From: Chara braunii
Taxonomy: Eukaryota > Streptophyta > Charophyceae > Charales > Characeae
DNA length: 54,967 nucleotides
Assembly: GCA_003427395.1 (NCBI GenBank)
Contig: BFEA01000548.1
Span: forward strand, 910,479-965,445
Direction of reading: 5' to 3'
The stretch's first letter is position 1; each line of letters begins with the position of its first letter. This document shows, piece after piece, positions 1 through 10,644 of this stretch. The notes beneath the pieces were generated by a model. That model was not told where the DNA came from. It worked only from the letters and a program-made list of their open reading frames with translations, and ran no database searches. The position numbers and the translations under genes are program-made.

Positions 1-79
<79 letters not shown>
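1..79. repeat. (AC)n microsatellite, cut by window start
   Basis: About 39 uninterrupted AC dinucleotides run from the first base. The true length is unknown because the tract continues beyond the left edge. Alternating purine-pyrimidine tracts of this kind are length-variable. Confidence 0.98.
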
Positions 80-82
<3 letters not shown>

Positions 83-409
83 AGTTTTAGGTATGTTTGT
101 TTTTCCTCTTTCTCCTATTTTTTCTAAGTACTTTTTGTGTCTCTAGCCAAGCACCCTTTTGCAGTGCGAAACAATCGGTGGGTCCTCCTTGGGAGTGCCT
201 ACTGCACTCTTAGGGGGCCCGCTCGGTTCGGGATGTCTGTTTCCTGTGGGGGATGATGGATGGTCATCGAAGCGTCTCCCTCTCTGAGTGGGTGGTGGGA
301 ACCAGCAGTCTGCGGGGTTAACTCGTGATGTGCGTAGGTCAGGTGCCGCTTTGCGCCATGTTGGATGTCAAAACTGTCTTGTCTGCGCTGTGTCGCTGCC
401 TTGATGCCC
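80..409. other. anonymous sequence, no gene seen
   Basis: I see no recognisable protein, RNA or repeat signature. Both strands carry only low-complexity reading frames without family resemblance. Confidence 0.5.
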
Positions 410-800
410 ATGCTGCTTGCTTCGCAGGTCTTCCTCGTTGCTCTGCTACCTTGCCACCCATCCGCGGGCTGTGCCTCCTGTGTCTTTTGCTCGTGTGCCT
501 TGTGGTCTGGTGGCCTTGCGGTGGTGCCTTGCGCTTCACTGCACGGTTGCTGAGCTGCTTGTCTGTTTGCCCTGTCGGCCTTCAATGTCCTTTGCTTGCA
601 TGCCTTGTAGTTTAGTTGCCTTGTTGGTGATGCCTTGTGCTTCCCTGCACGGTTGCCGAGCTGCTCGTTTGCTTGCCATGTTGGCCTTCCACGTCCTTTA
701 CTTGCTTGCATGCCTTCTAGTTTGGTCGTCGTGCTGATGTTGCCTTGCGTTTCACCGCACAGTTGCCAAGCTGCTCGTCCGCTTGCCCTATCGTTCCTTC
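410..800. repeat. degenerate tandem repeat, ~106-110 bp period
   Basis: The phrase beginning GCACGGTTGC recurs at about 541, 647 and 757 (as GCACAGTTGC). Around it TTGCTTGCATGCCTT-type and TGCCTTG-type segments recur in the same order, and a more diverged copy precedes at about 420. That makes roughly 3.7 copies. The cysteine- and leucine-rich frames read from this stretch are by-products of the repeat; I do not regard them as genes. Confidence 0.75.
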
Positions 801-1030
801 CAGTCGTCTTTGGTGATAAGCAATTGGGCTGCCTCTACTGCGTTGCCTGGTGCTTTGCAGGGTTGCTGCCCGCTGCTATGTCCCGCTTGGGGACAATCTA
901 CCTTCAACATGGGTCAACGGGTTCATGACCCAAACCATCAAATACGGAGATTCTGCAGATTGTTGAGGGTTCAGCCTCCTGATGAGTCGGTACAACTCCG
1001 ACGAAACAGTCTTGTCATCATCATTTTTTA

Positions 1031-1034
<4 letters not shown>

Positions 1035-1121
<87 letters not shown>

Positions 1122-1176
1122 GCTCACTCGCTCACTCGCTCGCTCGCTCGCTCGTTCGCTCGTGCGCGCGCGCGCG
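1035..1176. repeat. compound microsatellite: (CT)n then (CTCG/CTCA)n then (CG)n
   Basis: A CT tract of about 85 bp grades into CTCA/CTCG tetranucleotides (about 1120-1163) and then into a short alternating GC run (about 1163-1176). The order suggests stepwise mutation of one microsatellite. The polypyrimidine part could form H-DNA and the GC end Z-DNA; those are structural inferences only. Confidence 0.95.
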
Positions 1177-2600
1177 ATGACGACATTTGCATCTGACAGC
1201 TCCTTGTTGATACTCACACCGGGATTTCTTTTCAATGTATCTGTCCATTGCGGTGTATCTCCTATGTTCTTACGGAAGGTTCCTTCTCATTTTGCAAATT
1301 GGCAGGCTGCTGCAAGGAATATGAGGGAGAGCAATATACGAAAAACCAAGTTGCAAAATCGCGCAGAAGTCCAGATAGTCATGTAACAAGCAGAGAGCTC
1401 AAATGCACCAAGATTCCATCCACATAAGAGCAATACAACGAACTTGTGAGCCAATGTTCAAGCCCCCAGGCCACACCAACGCAGTATTCAATGTTGCTCC
1501 TCTTGTCTGGAGGCCCAGCGCCCAGCCTACCCTACTTGTCCTACCTATCCTATCCACATTCATCAACAGGCTCACTTCAACTTTGAAGACCAATGTACAT
1601 GACGTGAGCACCAATGCCGACCTCCCACATACACCAGGTACGTACTCTCGACTCCCTTCATCATCCCCTGTCCACCCACACCTGCGCCTCCTCCTGAAAA
1701 CCACCGTCGCCCTTCTCTGCCCTTGAGCCCTGCAGCCCGGCTATGGCCGCTAATGCCCCGCTGCCCTGCAGCGCCCTTCACCACTCAGCGCCCGCGTGCA
1801 CCCCAGCCAGCAGTCGTGCATGCAGACACTTGGGCGCTAACGTGGCAGCATGTTCGCATTGCCTGCCTAGGCCAGAATGCCAAAAGACTGGCAGGCCTCC
1901 TCCCTATATGGGAGATGTGCTGCTGTTGGTCAGTCTGGGCATGGCCCTGGAAGCTTCCAGTAGCTTCTAGTCGGGCCCTAGTATTTGCACCCAGGCCCAT
2001 TTCTACAGTTGAGGGCCTGGGCCCTTTACAGTTGGGCACACCCAGGATTATCCAGGCTCTGAATGTTTGCTGTGCTCGCATTGGCCCGCGGGATAGAAGT
2101 GACGACAATGCTGCGTTCTCATTGGCCCGTAGCCACTTCGTGATGTGTCGGCCTCACACTGCGTGCGCCCAGGTCGCAACCACCTGCATCCTGGGCTCAA
2201 CTGCCTGACGCAGTTGCTTCTTCTGGAAGAGCCCAGAGTGAGGCCCAGGTTGCACTTCAACCAACTGGCGTGCAGCAACTGTCTGAAACTCACATTGGAA
2301 AATGCTGAGATAAGGGCCTCTCGTGAATATTCAGGCCTACCTTCACGTAGGGCAGGCACAAGGCTTGCTAGGGGGCACAGTCAGAACATATGCATGTTGT
2401 CTAGGGGCCCATGAGGACACATTCCTCACACTGCTCGGTTGATGCACACATGAAACTGTTGAATTGCACACGTGAGCTCGAATCCACTGGCGACCACAAT
2501 AAAATAATTCTGATTTATGCCCCTCCGAATGCTGCGTGTCCCTCATGTTCTAAAACAAACACACTCAATGTCACCCAGGCCAGATAATGGTCATGCCTAG
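1177..2600. other. anonymous sequence, no gene seen
   Basis: No domain, LTR end, primer site or tandem array was recognised. Several open frames of 60-160 codons exist on both strands but have no conserved motifs and overlap each other, as expected of chance frames in fairly GC-rich DNA. Confidence 0.45.
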
Positions 2601-2642
2601 GGTGGGTCTGGTGCTGGGCCATGGCTTCGCAGCGGCCCTCCC

Positions 2643-3686
2643 ACCTACAAAGAAGTTGTCTCTTCTACACATGTCGTCAAAGGTGTGCGCACTACCTTTG
2701 ACGAAGGTAAGACTGTCACCCATGCACTGAACTTCTTTGTCCTTGACAAGTGCCCCTTCGACGCTGTCCTTGGCTTGGGCTGGCTGCAGTCCCAATGCGA
2801 ATGGACCAAGTGGAAGGAATCACTCTTCATGGTCAAAGATGCTCAGGGGAACGAGCTTCCTGTCCCCTTGGATGAGAAGCACGAGTCCCCAGTGACTTTT
2901 CTAAATGCATTGAAATTCTGCAAGAAATGGCGCAAGCACAAAGAGGAAGAACAGTTGTATGTTGCCTTTGTTCGTCCTGCTCATGTGCCTTCTACTTTTG
3001 GGGCTAGTACCACCACTACCTTGAGTAATGATCCTACTTCTAGCACTTCTACTACTAGCACCTCTACCTCTCTACCCTCCGATAGTCCAAATGATCCAAC
3101 TTCAGATTCGGTCGTCTCTATACGCGACTTGCGACCGGACTTTGGTGATCCCTTTGCTGATTCCCCACCCCCACCTGTCCCATCAGACATCCAGGCCCTC
3201 CTCGATCGGTTTCCGGAAGTCTTGGCTGAGCCACGTGGAGTCCCCACGCGACCGGTCGGACACACCATCGAGTTGGTCGAGGGTGCTGTTCCTCCAAAGG
3301 GCTGCGTGTACCGTATGGGACCCGGTGAGTTGGAGGAACTTCGGCGGCAGATCGATGAGATGATTGACAAAGGGTGGATCAAACCAAGCGAATCTGAATT
3401 TGGTGCTCCTATGTTGTTTGTGCCAAAGAAAGGAGGCAAACTCCGCATGTGTATTGACTATCGCGGTCTAAACCGCATCACAAGAAAGAATGCTTACCCC
3501 TTGCGTCGTATAGATGACTTGCTTGATGCTGCAGGCGGGTGCAAGGTCTTCTCCAAGATCGATCTCAAGTCTGGCTACCANCAGATTGAAGTCGATCCTG
3601 CGGACCAGCACAAGACTGNGTTCAAAACACGCGATGGGCTTTATGAGTTTACCATAATGCCCTTCGGTCTTACGCTAACCTGCTGA
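2643..3686 (+). pseudogene. chromoviral pol fragment: protease tail plus N-terminal reverse transcriptase
   Basis: The open frame continues upstream of any good ATG, so this is an internal piece of a polyprotein. It starts in the C-terminal half of a retropepsin ([12 protein letters not shown], matching the D-x-I-L-G-x-x-W-L signature). A serine/threonine-rich linker follows, then the RT fingers: [33 protein letters not shown] (first catalytic Asp) and MPFGLT. The frame then runs straight into a stop at 3684-3686 because the YxDD palm and RNase H are deleted. Two codons contain ambiguous bases (3581, 3619). The family role would be copying element RNA into cDNA; this copy cannot. Confidence 0.92.
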
Positions 3687-4984
3687 GACAGTTTGATTGG
3701 CCTGGCATGAAAGGGACTGCTGAGACTGAATGTCAAGTCTGTCAACGAATCAAACCATGTAGACAAAAGCCCATGGGGCTACTCACACCCCTACCCATTC
3801 CGGATTGTCCCGGGGAGTCTGTCTCCATCGATTTCACTGACATGGGTAAGGTAAGCAAGAACGGGTTTTCACAAGTCATGGTGATTGTTGACCGATTTTC
3901 GAAGTTTCTCAATCTGATCCCTTTACCGCCTCATGCCCCAAAAGATCTAGTGATTCGCGAATTTCAGCAAAAATACCTGCTGCAATTTGGAACCCCGAAG
4001 ACTCTTGTGAGCGATCGGGATCCGCGTTTCATTAGCACTGAATGGAAGGAGTTTACGTCCCACCTAGGAATCAAACTGTGCATGACATCTGGCCGACACC
4101 CCGAAGCCGACGGTTTGGTTGAGGAGATCAACCAGACTGTATTCCAACTATTACGTGCGTTGATCATTCCTGATCAGGAAACATGGGATGAGGAGCTGTA
4201 TTCTGTCAAGGGGTTGTACAACAACTCCGTCCACTCTGCCACCGCCACGACGCCCAACAGGCTGCACTACGGGTGGCAGATCCGTAATCCGCTCTCCTAC
4301 TTATTTCCTGAGCAGCGACCTGGTTTAACACCCGGCAGGCCCGGCTTCAGTGCTAAGTATGATCGCTTGCTCAAAGTTGTTGTTGCAGCTATGACCAAGC
4401 GACAACATGCCATGATTCACCATGCGAACAAGAAGCGCAAACCATCGGAGATTCAGGTAGGAAGTTATGTCTGGGTAAAGATGTCTGAATTCTCAGCGGA
4501 GGAGGGAGTCTCACGAAAACTCTTCCCACTTTACTACGGGCCTTGGGAAGTTTTGGATGTAATTGGGGAAGATCACTTTGGCCCTTCGTACATTGTAGAC
4601 GTGCCAGCTCACCTGCGCACGTATCCCGTGTTTCATGCATCTAAACTGAATCTCCATCGTGACGCCGAGACATTCGATTACCGCGAAGATATGATCCCTC
4701 GCGCAATCAAGGGCGGGCATGAGATAGATAGAATCAAACAGCATGTAGGTAAAGGGAGAAACAAATAGTATCAGGTTCATTTCATGCATCACCCGTTAGA
4801 TGGTCTCTACTGGATCTCCAAACAGGAACTGCGANGCAGCGCACCGCGCGTTGTTAAAGNTTACGAGCGACAGATCGCCGCTAATGCCACACCAAAGACC
4901 TCAGCAAGGCTCTCTGCAACAGAGTATTCTAGGAATCTCTTTGCCTTGCTCGCCTACGATACGTTTACCGAGGACTCAGAATGA
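3674..4984 (+). pseudogene. chromoviral integrase with GPY/F module and chromodomain, one in-frame stop
   Basis: The frame is joined out of phase to the RT piece. It begins with a partial zinc-binding region (WPGM, then CQVCQRIKP; the two His are lost). The catalytic core is DD35E: Asp in VSIDFTDMG, Asp in LVSDRDPRF, and Glu 36 residues later in ADGLVEEINQT. RKLFPLYYGPWEVLD and FHASKLNLH form the GPY/F-type module. The frame meets TAG at 4766-4768 and continues in the same frame to 4984 with EIDRIKQHVGKGRN before the stop and YQVHF...WISKQEL after it, which is the layout of a chromodomain. Such domains steer integration to particular chromatin. I infer a decayed gene; programmed readthrough is possible but unsupported. 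Confidence 0.93.
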
Positions 4985-5012
4985 GTTACTCGCTCGAAGG
5001 GACCTCGCTCTT

Positions 5013-5025
5013 GGAGGGGGGATAG
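5013..5025 (+). promoter_or_regulatory. polypurine tract of chromovirus element 1
   Basis: GGAGGGGGGATAG lies directly before the LTR start TGTGATAACCC. Its position between the end of pol and the LTR, and its purine purity, fit the primer site for plus-strand DNA synthesis. It establishes that the LTR to its right is the 3' LTR. Confidence 0.85.
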
Positions 5026-6306
5026 TGTGATAACCCTTCCAAACACGGACTGAAACACACAGCTGATTTATGAGTTTTGCTCATAGACTGAATGCCCTAC
5101 TGAGTACCCCGCCCGCTAAGTCTGTGTGTGTGTGTGCTTGCTGGACTGCATGTGTGTCTGAGTGCTGGTTGGCTTGCGTGTGTGACCATGCCTATCTGAG
5201 TGCTGGTTGGTATGAGTGTGTGTGTGTGTGGCCCGCCAGGGCACTTGTTCGTTCGTTGGGCCCTCAGGGCCGGTACTTACCTGTGGTCGTGGCTTTGAAG
5301 GGTTGCAGCAGGGAAAAAGCACTCAAGTAGCGGGTAGGCCGGTACCGCTCCCGGCAGGGGGGTAAATATGCAGGTACCGGAGGCCGAGCAGAAGAAGACA
5401 AAAGTGGCATTTTTAGTGGCCGGTAGTGTAGGCTAGGTCTAGCGGGTACCAGTCTGAGTCTAGGGCTTGTAGGGGCAATATCCGAGTCTGCAATGATGTT
5501 CCCTCCAACAAGAGGAACAGGTACCGGTTGCTTGGGAAGGCCAGCGGCCTGGAAGTCACTGCCCAAGAGGCAAAGCAGGCCGCTATATCTTCCGGCCTGG
5601 CGGAAGACCCAGCCTCTTTTCCGGTGTGCAAGTTTGGCGACACACTGGTGGAGCGCTGGAGGGAGAATCGCTGGGTTGGAACTGCGTTGCCGGGGAGGAA
5701 GAAGAAGGACTAGAGGGAGGAAGAAGGAGGAAGGAAGGAGGAAGGGGGAGGAGCGCCAGGGGTACTTACCTAGCTATGGTGGCAGCCATCTTCATCACCT
5801 TGGTGGGCGCTGCTGCAAGGAGTCCCCAGCCGGGGGAAGCTACACCAAGAAGCTTCAAGGAAGGGCTGGGCATGGCGGCCTGAGCTGGAGCAGCCATAGG
5901 TGCTCTGCGTTGTTCTTTGGACATCGGAGCAAGGCCTAGTAGTCCGCCATAGCCTCGGCCTATGTGTGTGAAGAGTGGGGAAGGCGGCCATGGCTATGGT
6001 GGACCTTGAGTGATACCTGCAGTAGAGAAGGGACTCGGACATGATTCTGGACCAGTCATTCAACATTGTATTATTATTTCTTGTATGAATAAGAGGAGAG
6101 GGAGATAAGGAGGAGGAGATTGTTGGGCGAAGAAGAAGAGCCTATTCATTGTNTTTGCTGGTGTACATCTTCTTCTTCTTCTTTCTCACTTCTTCTTCTT
6201 CTTCTACTCCTCTCTCTCCTCTCAAGTTCATTCATTTCTTTCTGCAATTGGATGGCATTGTACTTCTCGGTGGATGTGTATCTCGAAATTGGCCAGGGTC
6301 CTAACA
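5026..6306 (+). repeat. 3' LTR of chromovirus element 1 (1281 bp)
   Basis: It starts TGTGATAACCC and ends GGTCCTAACA, a TGT...ACA pair, and matches the LTR at 10645-11810 along its length with several indels. Inside are a TG-rich ~38 bp tandem segment (about 5120-5240), a possible TATA-like GCTATATC near 5580, and a CTT/TTC pyrimidine tract near 6168-6220. By eye the two LTRs differ at roughly one base in ten near the left end, so they are not the twin LTRs of one recent insertion. The base at 6153 is ambiguous. Confidence 0.88.
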
Positions 6307-6502
6307 ATGATGTTTTTCCTCTAAAACAGAGGAGGTACCTGTAGCTTCGGAGGCCAAGCGCTTTGGAAGCCACCACCCAAGGGGCAAGTTGCCCGCTATA
6401 TCAAAGAGTAGAGCGCCAGGCTCATCCTCATTTGTACTGTGCAAGTTTGGGCGTCACGCTGCTGGAGCGCTTGGTGGAAGAGCGTCGTGTGGAACGCTGG
6501 GT
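6304..6502 (+). repeat. duplicated internal LTR fragment
   Basis: Directly after the LTR end, the sequence resumes with a diverged second copy of the LTR interior at about 5492-5690. It carries the CAATGATGTT start, the GAGGTACC and CCCGCTATAT words, and then TGTGCAAGTTTGG and TGGAGCGCT. It stops at about 6502, where the RNase H of the next element begins. A recombination joint or truncated neighbouring LTR explains it. Confidence 0.75.
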
Positions 6503-6906
6503 CCCATGGTCAGAGTAAACTTGAAAGTTTCTTCCTATGAGGTAATATAGCCAGTGGTCTAGCGCTTCCTTCAGCGTGAACAGCTCACGCTCATACGTTG
6601 AAGCAACGACTTTCTCACTAGGTAGCGTGCAAGACATAAATTTTAAGGCCCTATACCCCTCTCCATCATTCTGCTGGAGAACAACGCGAATCCCATATTG
6701 GATCACGTCGATCGTGACTATAAATGGAAGTGATGGGTCTGCTATCTTCAGGATCGTGTACTTAATTAAAGACTTCTCCAACTTCTTGAAGGCTGAGGTA
6801 CAATCTTTGTCCCAATTTCAAATTGTTTGTTTCCTCAACACTCGACGTAGTGGTGCAACGATCGTAGTAAAGTTCCGCACAAACTTTCCATAGTAATTGG
6901 CTAATC
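6503..6906 (-). pseudogene. RT connection and RNase H fragment (element 2)
   Basis: The readable part gives LKIADPSLPFIVTIDV, then VVLQQNDGEGY, ASTYERELFTLKEALDHW and GRNFQVYSDH, the usual order of the Ty3/gypsy RNase H start. Upstream, at about 6906-6785, the RT thumb/connection can be read as FLGLANYY and VAPLRR-like words with a stop. The protein is cut at about 6503, where a chromoviral LTR scrap begins. In an intact element this domain removes RNA from the RNA:DNA hybrid. Confidence 0.88.
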
Positions 6907-7825
6907 CTAAGAACGATCGCAATTCAGGCAACGGGTTGGCCAATCCCTAATTGCTGCTATTTTTGCGTCCTTCGGTAGGACCTTATCTTCATCTAATATG
7001 TGCCCTAAGTATAGCACTTGGCACTTCGGCCATTCACACTTCTTCGGGTTCAATTTAAACTTTGTCGTTCGCAACTTGTCTAGAATTAAATGCAGATGTT
7101 GTCGGTGTTCTTCTAACGACTTGCTAAAAATCAATATGTCATCTAGGTAGGCAACTACAAAATTGTCAAGCCACTCTCTTAAGAGATCGTTCATGCATCT
7201 TCGGACGGTGGAAGGGGCGTTCGTCTGGCCAAACGACATGACCACGGATTTGTAATGGTCATGGCGCGTCCTAAAAGTTGTCTTATGTTGGTCTTCATGT
7301 TGTACCTCTATCTGATGGTGCCCCAATTTCAAGTCAATCTTAGAGGAGTATTTGCATCCTTGCACACTATCCAAGAGGTCGTCTATCCTAGGCAAAGGTT
7401 CGACATTCTTGATCGTTATGGTGTCCAGTCCTCTATATGAGTCTATAGGTTATGCGCATACGCAATTCACCCTCTGCCTTTGGCACGAATAGGACGTATG
7501 GTGACAAGCTAGGCTTGATCCACCCCTTCTCTATTAGTTCATCAAGCTGCTTGCGCAACTCATCGAGCGCCTTGGGCGGCATTCAGTAGATAGGACCCTT
7601 GGGAATCTTGTTGTCGGGTCCTATTTCGATCTTGTGCTTAATTTCCCTTTCGACAACACCAGTCGGGGTCTCTCCTACCTCGACGAATTCTTCTAGCAAT
7701 CTCTCTACTACGAGTGGTGTCTTCTCCTCCTTTTTGCTCTCGCTCACCGGCCTAACATAAGCTACAAATACTTGGGCAACTAAATCGCTCTTGACCACAT
7801 GCCAGGCGAACGCGAGGGCACTCAT
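6907..7825 (-). pseudogene. reverse transcriptase with protease-RT linker (element 2)
   Basis: On the minus strand the linker (VVERLLEEFVEVGETPTG, KIPKGPIY) leads through a stop into DELIEKGWIKPSLSPY and then into the RT core: MPRIDDLLDSVQGC, KIDLKLGHHQIEV, VVMSFGQTNAPSTV and the active site AYLDDILIFS (YLDD at about 7138-7149). LYLGHILDEDKVLPK follows. MSFGQTNAP differs from the usual MPFGLTNAP at two residues. Frames change near 7396 and 7582 and again near 6930, so it is not translatable. Confidence 0.93.
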
Positions 7826-7853
7826 GCAACAAAGAGACGTACCGAACTCTACA

Positions 7854-8160
7854 TCAGCCTTTGCGGCCTCTTCCCAAATCTATCCCTAGGATCAAGTCAA
7901 AGGGAAGGCTGTCCTCCACTAAGAGGGCCAGGGAGTGCAAAACTCTATCCACCTTAGTCCCCCCCTCCAACCAAAAGTATGCCTTCAGCCCTTTGACGCA
8001 TTCACTCACAACCATCTCTCTATTCTCGACCAGCTTATCGAGTACCGACTCATCTAACTTTTTTATCTTCATGTCGAGATGCATCTTTTGCAAACCTCTT
8101 CGGCTGACGTAGCTATGCGTTGACCTGCTATCCACTAACGCACCTACTCTCTCTCTGTAG
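7854..8160 (-). pseudogene. retropepsin-like protease (element 2), altered active site
   Basis: GALVDSRSTHSYVSRRG corresponds to the active-site loop, where D-S-G is expected; here Gly is replaced by Arg. About 80 residues later LPFDLILGID matches the C-terminal hydrophobic-Gly signature. Length and spacing fit a retroviral-type aspartic protease monomer that would process gag-pol. With the changed loop and surrounding stops it should be inactive. Confidence 0.85.
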
Positions 8161-8439
8161 TAATCTCCACATCTGCTATTATTAGCTACCCCTTCGATTT
8201 ATTCTTCATTTTGGCCCACGCTTGGCGATGAGTGATTAGTTCATCGTTGATGCCTGTGAGGGAGCCACCTAGAGAAATTCTAGAACAAGCGACCTCTAGA
8301 CAGCTAGCTAGGTGGGGGACCTGCGTCAGTCTTTGCCATTGGGTGCTTCAAACAGGAGGGTGCTTGCTCAGCGCGCACTTCTACTTGTCTCTCTATGTCT
8401 AAAGTCCTAGCTGGAGTAACTGCAACTCTTACTGGCTGT

Positions 8440-9800
8440 TCCCTTTTGGGTACCAATACTCAAGGCAAAAGGGAACAATGTGGTTGTGGTTGGGGTCGCC
8501 ACAGTTTAAGCATTGGTTGGCCTCTAGACATTGTTTCCACAGGTCGTACGTCATATTCATCTTCTCCCAAGGCTTGCCTTCCGCAACCTCTGGGTGCGCA
8601 GGGTACAACTTGCGACCTCTACCTCTTCCCCCACTGAAGGGAGAACCACGTCCGCCTTGAGGGGAACCATTACCCCTACCTCCCGCGTAATAGCTTCCAT
8701 CGCTACTACTCCACTGGGCGCCGGGTCCTCTATCTCCACCTTTTCCTCGGCCTCCTCCACTTTGGCCTCCTCCACTTTGGCCTCCTCTTCCTCCTTGTCG
8801 TCATCCCCCACGGGTTGTAGCGGCCACATAGTTCCCTCCCTCGGCTACTTGGCTGTTGTTTTGCTTTTCCAGTCCATAGTCTATGTTTTTGTAGGGCAGT
8901 CCGTCGACTCCCCCTTCCTCAATTGTGACCAGAAGGCTATCCTTTCCCTCTATGTTCCCGGATATAGTCTTGTTTTTCCGCCAACCTCCTTTTTGCAAGT
9001 CCTTCCGGTAGTGGCAGTAGTTAGCCTCTTGCAGGAAACTGGCCTGGTCTACGGCGAGCTTACCGAACTTCTCGTATGTCATACCTTCCTCCTTAGTTTG
9101 GTGGTACAGATTAGTCCTAAGGGGGTCAGGAGTTGCTCTAGCGAAGTTATTCAAGATTTGTGTGAGAGGCAGACCATGATGGGGACACTGCAACAGGTCA
9201 TCCATAGTGGCTTTCAACATTGCAACACTCTTCTATTTTCGGTCGTCTATGTTAAGGATCAGGTGTTTGGTGCGCCGGTTCCAGGTTCTTATCTTCGAAC
9301 TTCTCTTTCAGGGTCTTGAGGAAGTCCTCAATACAGGTTCACTGGGAATACTCTACCATCGAAGAGAAGCCTGCCTCCTTCACCATTGATGGCGAAGTTT
9401 GCGGCACCCCACCAAGGCATGAGCTCGCCATCAATACACGGTCACAATATGGAATTAACTGCGCATATAGGTGCGTGCCCATGTGCACCTCCCACCGGTA
9501 GAAGTTCTCTTCTCTCTTTCCATTGTATGTCCAGAAGAGCTTCACCTTCATTTTCTCTCTTCTTTCCAATATTTCCTTTTCTTCTTCTTCTTCTTATTAT
9601 TCTTCGTTTACCGCCTTTGTTTCCTCCTCCAGTCTCTTTTTCATCTTTTTTTGCATTTGTCCTGTCTCCTCCTCTTTCTTCATTTTTTCTACTTCCATTT
9701 TCTTTTCAATTCCTCCTTTTTTTGCTTCTACTTCGCATCCTTCTCCCTTCTGTTCTCCGCCAGCGTGACATCGATATCTGCCTGTTCCTCTTTGGTATAT
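8440..9800 (-). pseudogene. gag polyprotein (element 2)
   Basis: Reading on the minus strand, a Lys/Glu-rich N-terminal stretch (about 9790-9530) leads into MKVKLFWTYNGKREENFYRW. After a frame change come ATMDDLLQCPHHG, NFARATPDPLRTNLYHQTK and EKFGKLAVDQASF, typical of a retrotransposon capsid. A TGA at 8801-8803 interrupts the frame. It continues as an RGG/GGQ-rich basic stretch and a Cys/His knuckle (CLNCGDPNHNHIVPFC) whose spacing departs from the standard C-x2-C-x4-H-x4-C. In an intact element gag packages RNA. Confidence 0.82.
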
Positions 9801-10534
9801 GGCTGGGTGGATGCCCCAGATCTGCTAACAACGTGCATCCCAAAAGTCCAGGCGAAACCTAACGGAAGAAGGAAGCGAAGTAGCAGCCCTCATATCACAG
9901 ACAGGGCCAAGAAGCCGAACATGGGGTAGTCATCCATGGTGAAGGTTAGCACAGGTAAGTTGACTCCACCTCCTCACCACGTACACCTGCTCCTCAACAC
10001 TTAACAGTCCTCACCACTGACTTCTAAACCTAATTCAGGATCTGACAGTCTAATCCCCTTCCCCACGACGTACTACAGCTTGCCTAGATGGCTGGTGGTC
10101 AACCAGCTCTTTAAGGTCTGCCAGCATGGACCCCCAAGCGGTTGACAGGGACCCCCACTTTTCAGTCCTGGTTAAGCCCCCCAGCACTGAAAAGTGCGGA
10201 CCTCAAGAATTATTTAACGATGCAATCAGGACATTGTGGCCACCAATCAAAGGTTTGCTCTTAACACTTAGACATATTCGTCACTGTGCGCCACAACGTT
10301 CAGGTATAACTACCACCAGATGGGCTGCCAGTCGGTCAGTACCGGTCCTTGGGGGATCTCCCTGGCTTCCTTCCCTGGTGGACCTTACACCTCACCCCTC
10401 CTTCGTCTGCGCAAGCCAGCTGCCGAATCTCTACCCGACCACTAGAACTCCTCGCTCACAGTTACGCTCCTCTCATTTATGTCCCTTTTTCTTTTTTTTT
10501 TTGTACAATCAACACGTGGATGCAGCAGGAACCA
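9801..10534 (-). other. untranslated leader of element 2
   Basis: This stretch lies between the gag start and the primer-binding site on the minus strand. I see no coding motifs. It has a pyrimidine-rich tract and a short T run near 10490. Its position makes it the 5' leader. Confidence 0.6.
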
Positions 10535-10546
10535 GTTCCGATACCA
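10535..10546 (-). promoter_or_regulatory. primer-binding site, initiator-Met tRNA type (element 2)
   Basis: The minus strand reads TGGTATCGGAAC, close to the TGGTATCAGAGC complement of the 3' end of plant initiator-Met tRNA. It lies at the expected place, upstream of the leader and gag of the minus-strand element. The base next to it, then ...TTCATTTCA, would be the LTR end. Confidence 0.75.
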
Positions 10547-10644
10547 CTGAAATGAACCAAGTTCTCACCAGGCTCGACCTCGCAAACATGCAATGAACAT
10601 TCACATAAGAGTTCACACATGATTGCTCACAAAATAGATAGAAT

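Larger units (their letters stand above)
2601..6306 (+). mobile_element. Ty3/gypsy chromovirus, right half, internally deleted (element 1)
   Basis: The order on the plus strand is protease tail, N-terminal RT, a deletion, integrase, GPY/F module, chromodomain, polypurine tract and 3' LTR. This is the canonical right half of a chromovirus. The gag and the catalytic part of protease are missing on the left. The central part of pol (RT palm with YxDD, RNase H, start of integrase) is missing at about 3674. Single ambiguous bases at 3581, 3619, 4835, 4860 and 6153 suggest the assembler merged similar copies. It cannot be autonomous. Confidence 0.9.
6503..10644 (-). mobile_element. decayed Ty3/gypsy element on minus strand (element 2)
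   Basis: Read on the minus strand, the order is 5' LTR remnant (10644-10547), primer-binding site, leader, gag, protease, RT and RNase H, then an abrupt end. Integrase and the 3' LTR are absent. The 5' LTR remnant is cut at 10645 exactly where a chromoviral LTR begins, so that LTR probably inserted later. All genes carry stops or frameshifts. Confidence 0.87.

Noticed and set aside
325-928. Overlapping Cys/Leu-rich reading frames that look like small secreted proteins
   Set aside because: They come from a degenerate ~106-110 bp tandem repeat, occur in several frames at once and have no consistent start or domain.
783-1386. Frames rich in SL or RE dipeptides
   Set aside because: Direct translation of the (CT)n microsatellite on both strands.
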